This document shows, one piece after another, positions 62,164 through 64,000 of a stretch of DNA of 64,000 nt; position 1 is the stretch's first letter, and each line of letters starts with the position of its first letter. Made by a program: the position numbers and the translations under genes. A model generated the notes under the pieces. It was not told the origin of the DNA. It did no database searches and worked only from the letters and a program-made list of their open reading frames with translations. The DNA comes from Kibdelosporangium sp. MJ126-NF4 (GTDB lineage: Bacteria; Actinomycetota; Actinomycetes; Mycobacteriales; Pseudonocardiaceae): contig NZ_CDME01000006.1 in assembly GCF_000826545.1 (NCBI RefSeq), positions 651,063 through 715,062 of the forward strand, given 5' to 3'.

Positions 62164-63339
62164 GTGAGTCGGGTGAACAAGCTGCGCGTCGGCGCCGCGC
62201 TTGCCGGTGTGACGGTCACGGCCTTGATGGCGTCGGTGACGCCCGCGTCCGCCACGGGTGCGGTAACCGGCAAGATCAACACGGAAGCCGACACCAAGGG
62301 GCCCTTGGTGGTGATGTCCGGGGCCAAGGACATGGAGGTCGCCACCAAGCTCATCGGTCTGAAGCTGGACGGTGAGAAGAGCGACTCGGTCCAGACCTAC
62401 TGCGTCGACATCGAGCAACGCATCGACGACCAGGGCCCCGGTTACGTCGAGGCGGACTGGAACAAACACCCAAAGAAGGACTCGGCCTTCCACAAGAACA
62501 GCCCCAAGATCAACTGGGTGCTGCATAACGGCTTCCCCCAGGTGAAGGTCGCGGACCTGGCCAAGAGGGTCGGCGCCGAGTTCGAAGGCGGGCTGAGCGA
62601 GGCCGAGGCCGTCGCGGGCACACAGGCCGCTGTCTGGTCCTTCAGCGACAACCGCAAGCTCAAGGACGTCCTGGCTCCCAAGGACCCGAAGGAGCACGCG
62701 AAGGCAGACAAGAAAGACGTCTTCGCCGTCTATGACTACCTGACCAAGAACGCCGGTGAGGGCATCTCGACCGAGCCGAAGCCGGTGCTCAAGCTGGAGC
62801 CGAACAAGCTCAGCGGCAAGCCTGGCACCCTGATCGGCCCGTTCGTGGTCACCACGTCGGCGAGCGGCGTGAGCATCGCCGCCAAGCTGCCCGACGGTGT
62901 CATCTTCAGCGACAAGGACGGCAAGGAACTGCCGAAGGCCGACGTCGCCGCGAAGATCCAGCAGCTGGACAAGTACGAGTTCTACCTGAAGGTGCCGTCG
63001 ACGCTGGCCACCGGCAAGGTCGACTTCACCGTGTCCGGCGACACCGAGTTCTCCCTCGGTCGCCTGTTCATCTCCAAGGACGACAAGAAGCCGTCGCAGT
63101 CGCTGATCCTGGCCAAGTCCGAGAAGGTCCGGCTGTCCGCACCGGGTGCCGCCGAGTGGGCCACTGCGACCGCGCCGACCACCTCGCCGACCGAGGCCCC
63201 GAAGCCGCAGCCCAAGGCCGCCGACAACGAGCTGGCCAACACCGGTGCCTCGGTGCTGATGCCGATCATCATCGGTGTCGTGCTCGTCGGTGGCGGTGTG
63301 GGTGTGCTGGTCTTCCAGCGTCGTCGCCGCCGCGCGTGA
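62164..63339 (+). CDS. thioester-domain (TQXA) surface protein with LAxTG sortase signal
   Basis: 391 residues. The signal peptide covers about 1-31. A TQXA thioester domain has Cys80 (TYCVD) and Gln154 (AGTQAAVWSF), which form an internal thioester in relatives and bind host or partner amines covalently. A beta-sandwich stalk and a Thr/Pro linker follow, then LANTG (near 359), a membrane helix and an Arg-rich tail: the LAxTG class recognised by actinobacterial class E sortases. GTG lies eight bases after GAGGAG. No sortase gene is in the window. Confidence 0.92.
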   Translation: MSRVNKLRVGAALAGVTVTALMASVTPASATGAVTGKINTEADTKGPLVVMSGAKDMEVATKLIGLKLDGEKSDSVQTYCVDIEQRIDDQGPGYVEADWNKHPKKDSAFHKNSPKINWVLHNGFPQVKVADLAKRVGAEFEGGLSEAEAVAGTQAAVWSFSDNRKLKDVLAPKDPKEHAKADKKDVFAVYDYLTKNAGEGISTEPKPVLKLEPNKLSGKPGTLIGPFVVTTSASGVSIAAKLPDGVIFSDKDGKELPKADVAAKIQQLDKYEFYLKVPSTLATGKVDFTVSGDTEFSLGRLFISKDDKKPSQSLILAKSEKVRLSAPGAAEWATATAPTTSPTEAPKPQPKAADNELANTGASVLMPIIIGVVLVGGGVGVLVFQRRRRRA

Positions 63340-63353
63340 CATAAGTAGCAATC

Positions 63354-63390
63354 AAGCCGGGCCCGGTGGCAAGTCCACCGGGCCTGGCTT
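63354..63390 (+). terminator. intrinsic terminator
   Basis: Arms AAGCCGGGCCCGGTGG and CCACCGGGCCTGGCTT with one G-U pair and a five-base loop, followed by TTGTTT. It ends the thioester adhesin transcript. Confidence 0.9.
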
Positions 63391-63405
63391 TGTTTAGATG
63401 GTCTT

Positions 63406-64000
63406 GTGGCCAAGTCGACTGTGGAGAGCAAGCGCGTCGCCGCTCCACATTGGCTCGTCCAACTTGTCAGGCCGGTGACGCTGCCGGTGCCGTGGCGGCG
63501 GATCACCAGGGCGGCGATCGCGATCACCGGGCCGATCGCGATCGGACTGGCCCTCGGCAGGCTCGACGTCGGCGTGATCGTCTCGATGGGTGCGCTGTGC
63601 GCGACCCTCGCCGACGCCGACGGCCCCTACCGCTACCGCGCGAAACGGATCGGCTGGGCCGCGGTCGGCGGTGCGATCGGGTTCTTCCTCGGCAGCCTCG
63701 CCGGTGGGCACGGCTGGTGGTCGGCCGCGGTCATCGTCGGCCTCGCCGGGATCTCGGCGCTGATCAGTGCCAGCGGCAACATCGCCTCGCTCGCCGCACT
63801 GCAGATGCTGGTGTTCGCCGCGCTCGGCGCGGGGCAGCCGAGGGACACGATCTTCGCCACGCTGTGGTTCCTCGCCGGTACCGGTGTGGTGTGGATGTTC
63901 GCGCTGGCCGCGTGGCCGTTCAAGGCGACAGGTCCGGAACGGGCCGCGGTCGCCGAGGTCTACGACGAGATCGCCGTGATGCTCGCCGCGTCGGGAACAG
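63406..64000 (+). CDS. FUSC-family membrane protein, N-terminal part
   Basis: At least 198 codons, running off the right edge. The GTG start at 63406 gives VAKSTVESKRVAAPHWLVQL and continues with six hydrophobic segments (for example AIAITGPIAIGLALG, AVGGAIGFFLGSLAGG and VIVGLAGISALISASGNIA), the pattern of FUSC/aromatic-acid-exporter-like proteins. The start is only 16 bases after the terminator and has no Shine-Dalgarno sequence, so it is likely leaderless. The cytoplasmic half that would confirm the family is outside the window. Confidence 0.7.
   Translation, partial: MAKSTVESKRVAAPHWLVQLVRPVTLPVPWRRITRAAIAITGPIAIGLALGRLDVGVIVSMGALCATLADADGPYRYRAKRIGWAAVGGAIGFFLGSLAGGHGWWSAAVIVGLAGISALISASGNIASLAALQMLVFAALGAGQPRDTIFATLWFLAGTGVVWMFALAAWPFKATGPERAAVAEVYDEIAVMLAASGT

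Overview
The window is high-GC actinomycete DNA. A type VII (ESX-like) secretion locus, GlfT2-type galactan synthesis, an LCP ligase, a sortase-E-type LAxTG surface protein and DnaA boxes of the TTGTCCACA type together point to Pseudonocardiales (Amycolatopsis/Kibdelosporangium/Lentzea-like). The genus is an inference from gene content, not from a database match.

Bases 1-3570 carry two divergent LuxR/AAA (LAL-type) regulators, the left one cut by the window edge, and a small ORF. Bases 3584-33149 form a type VII secretion locus. From the eccD/eccC divergent promoter (27181-27298), a long minus-strand gene string encodes EccD, EccB, two WXG100-size proteins with altered WxG turns, a paired set of small coiled-coil proteins, two PPE-like Pro/Gly-rich proteins, a YbaB-like protein, a small helical protein, a 3235-residue giant protein (CpnT-like N-terminus, octapeptide repeats, zinc metalloprotease domain, ARM-like repeats, about 1800 residues of unknown beta-rich sequence), an unknown protein, mycosin MycP, a protein with an ADP-ribosyltransferase-like C-terminus and a membrane-anchored surface protein. 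On the plus strand lie EccC and an EccA-like AAA+ ATPase fused to a beta-helix. No EccE was found.

Bases 33152-42382 are a cell-envelope region: a GT2 synthase with a degenerate deacetylase domain, two small membrane proteins, a divergent LCP protein, GlfT2, a YfhO-like membrane protein and a methyltransferase. Bases 42383-43077 are non-coding, with five DnaA boxes, a tRNA-Asn preceded by a terminator-like hairpin, and a tRNA-like element with encoded CCA. Bases 43078-49149 hold a secreted M28 aminopeptidase, tandem GNAT acetyltransferases and a four-gene ABC importer operon with overlapping genes. A tRNA-Arg with the same hairpin-before-tRNA layout follows.

Bases 49706-57164 hold a secreted polymorphic toxin (ALF repeats, Ala-rich coiled coil, Hint, PD-(D/E)XK-type tip) with a HEAT-repeat protein as likely immunity partner, then a secreted unknown protein and a trypsin-fold pseudoprotease with a tachylectin-like propeller. 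The right end has an ABC-2 exporter with a divergent MarR/GbsR regulator, a DUF885 metallopeptidase, a thioester (TQXA) LAxTG surface adhesin and the start of a FUSC-family membrane protein. The overall theme is secretion, cell surface and interbacterial interaction.
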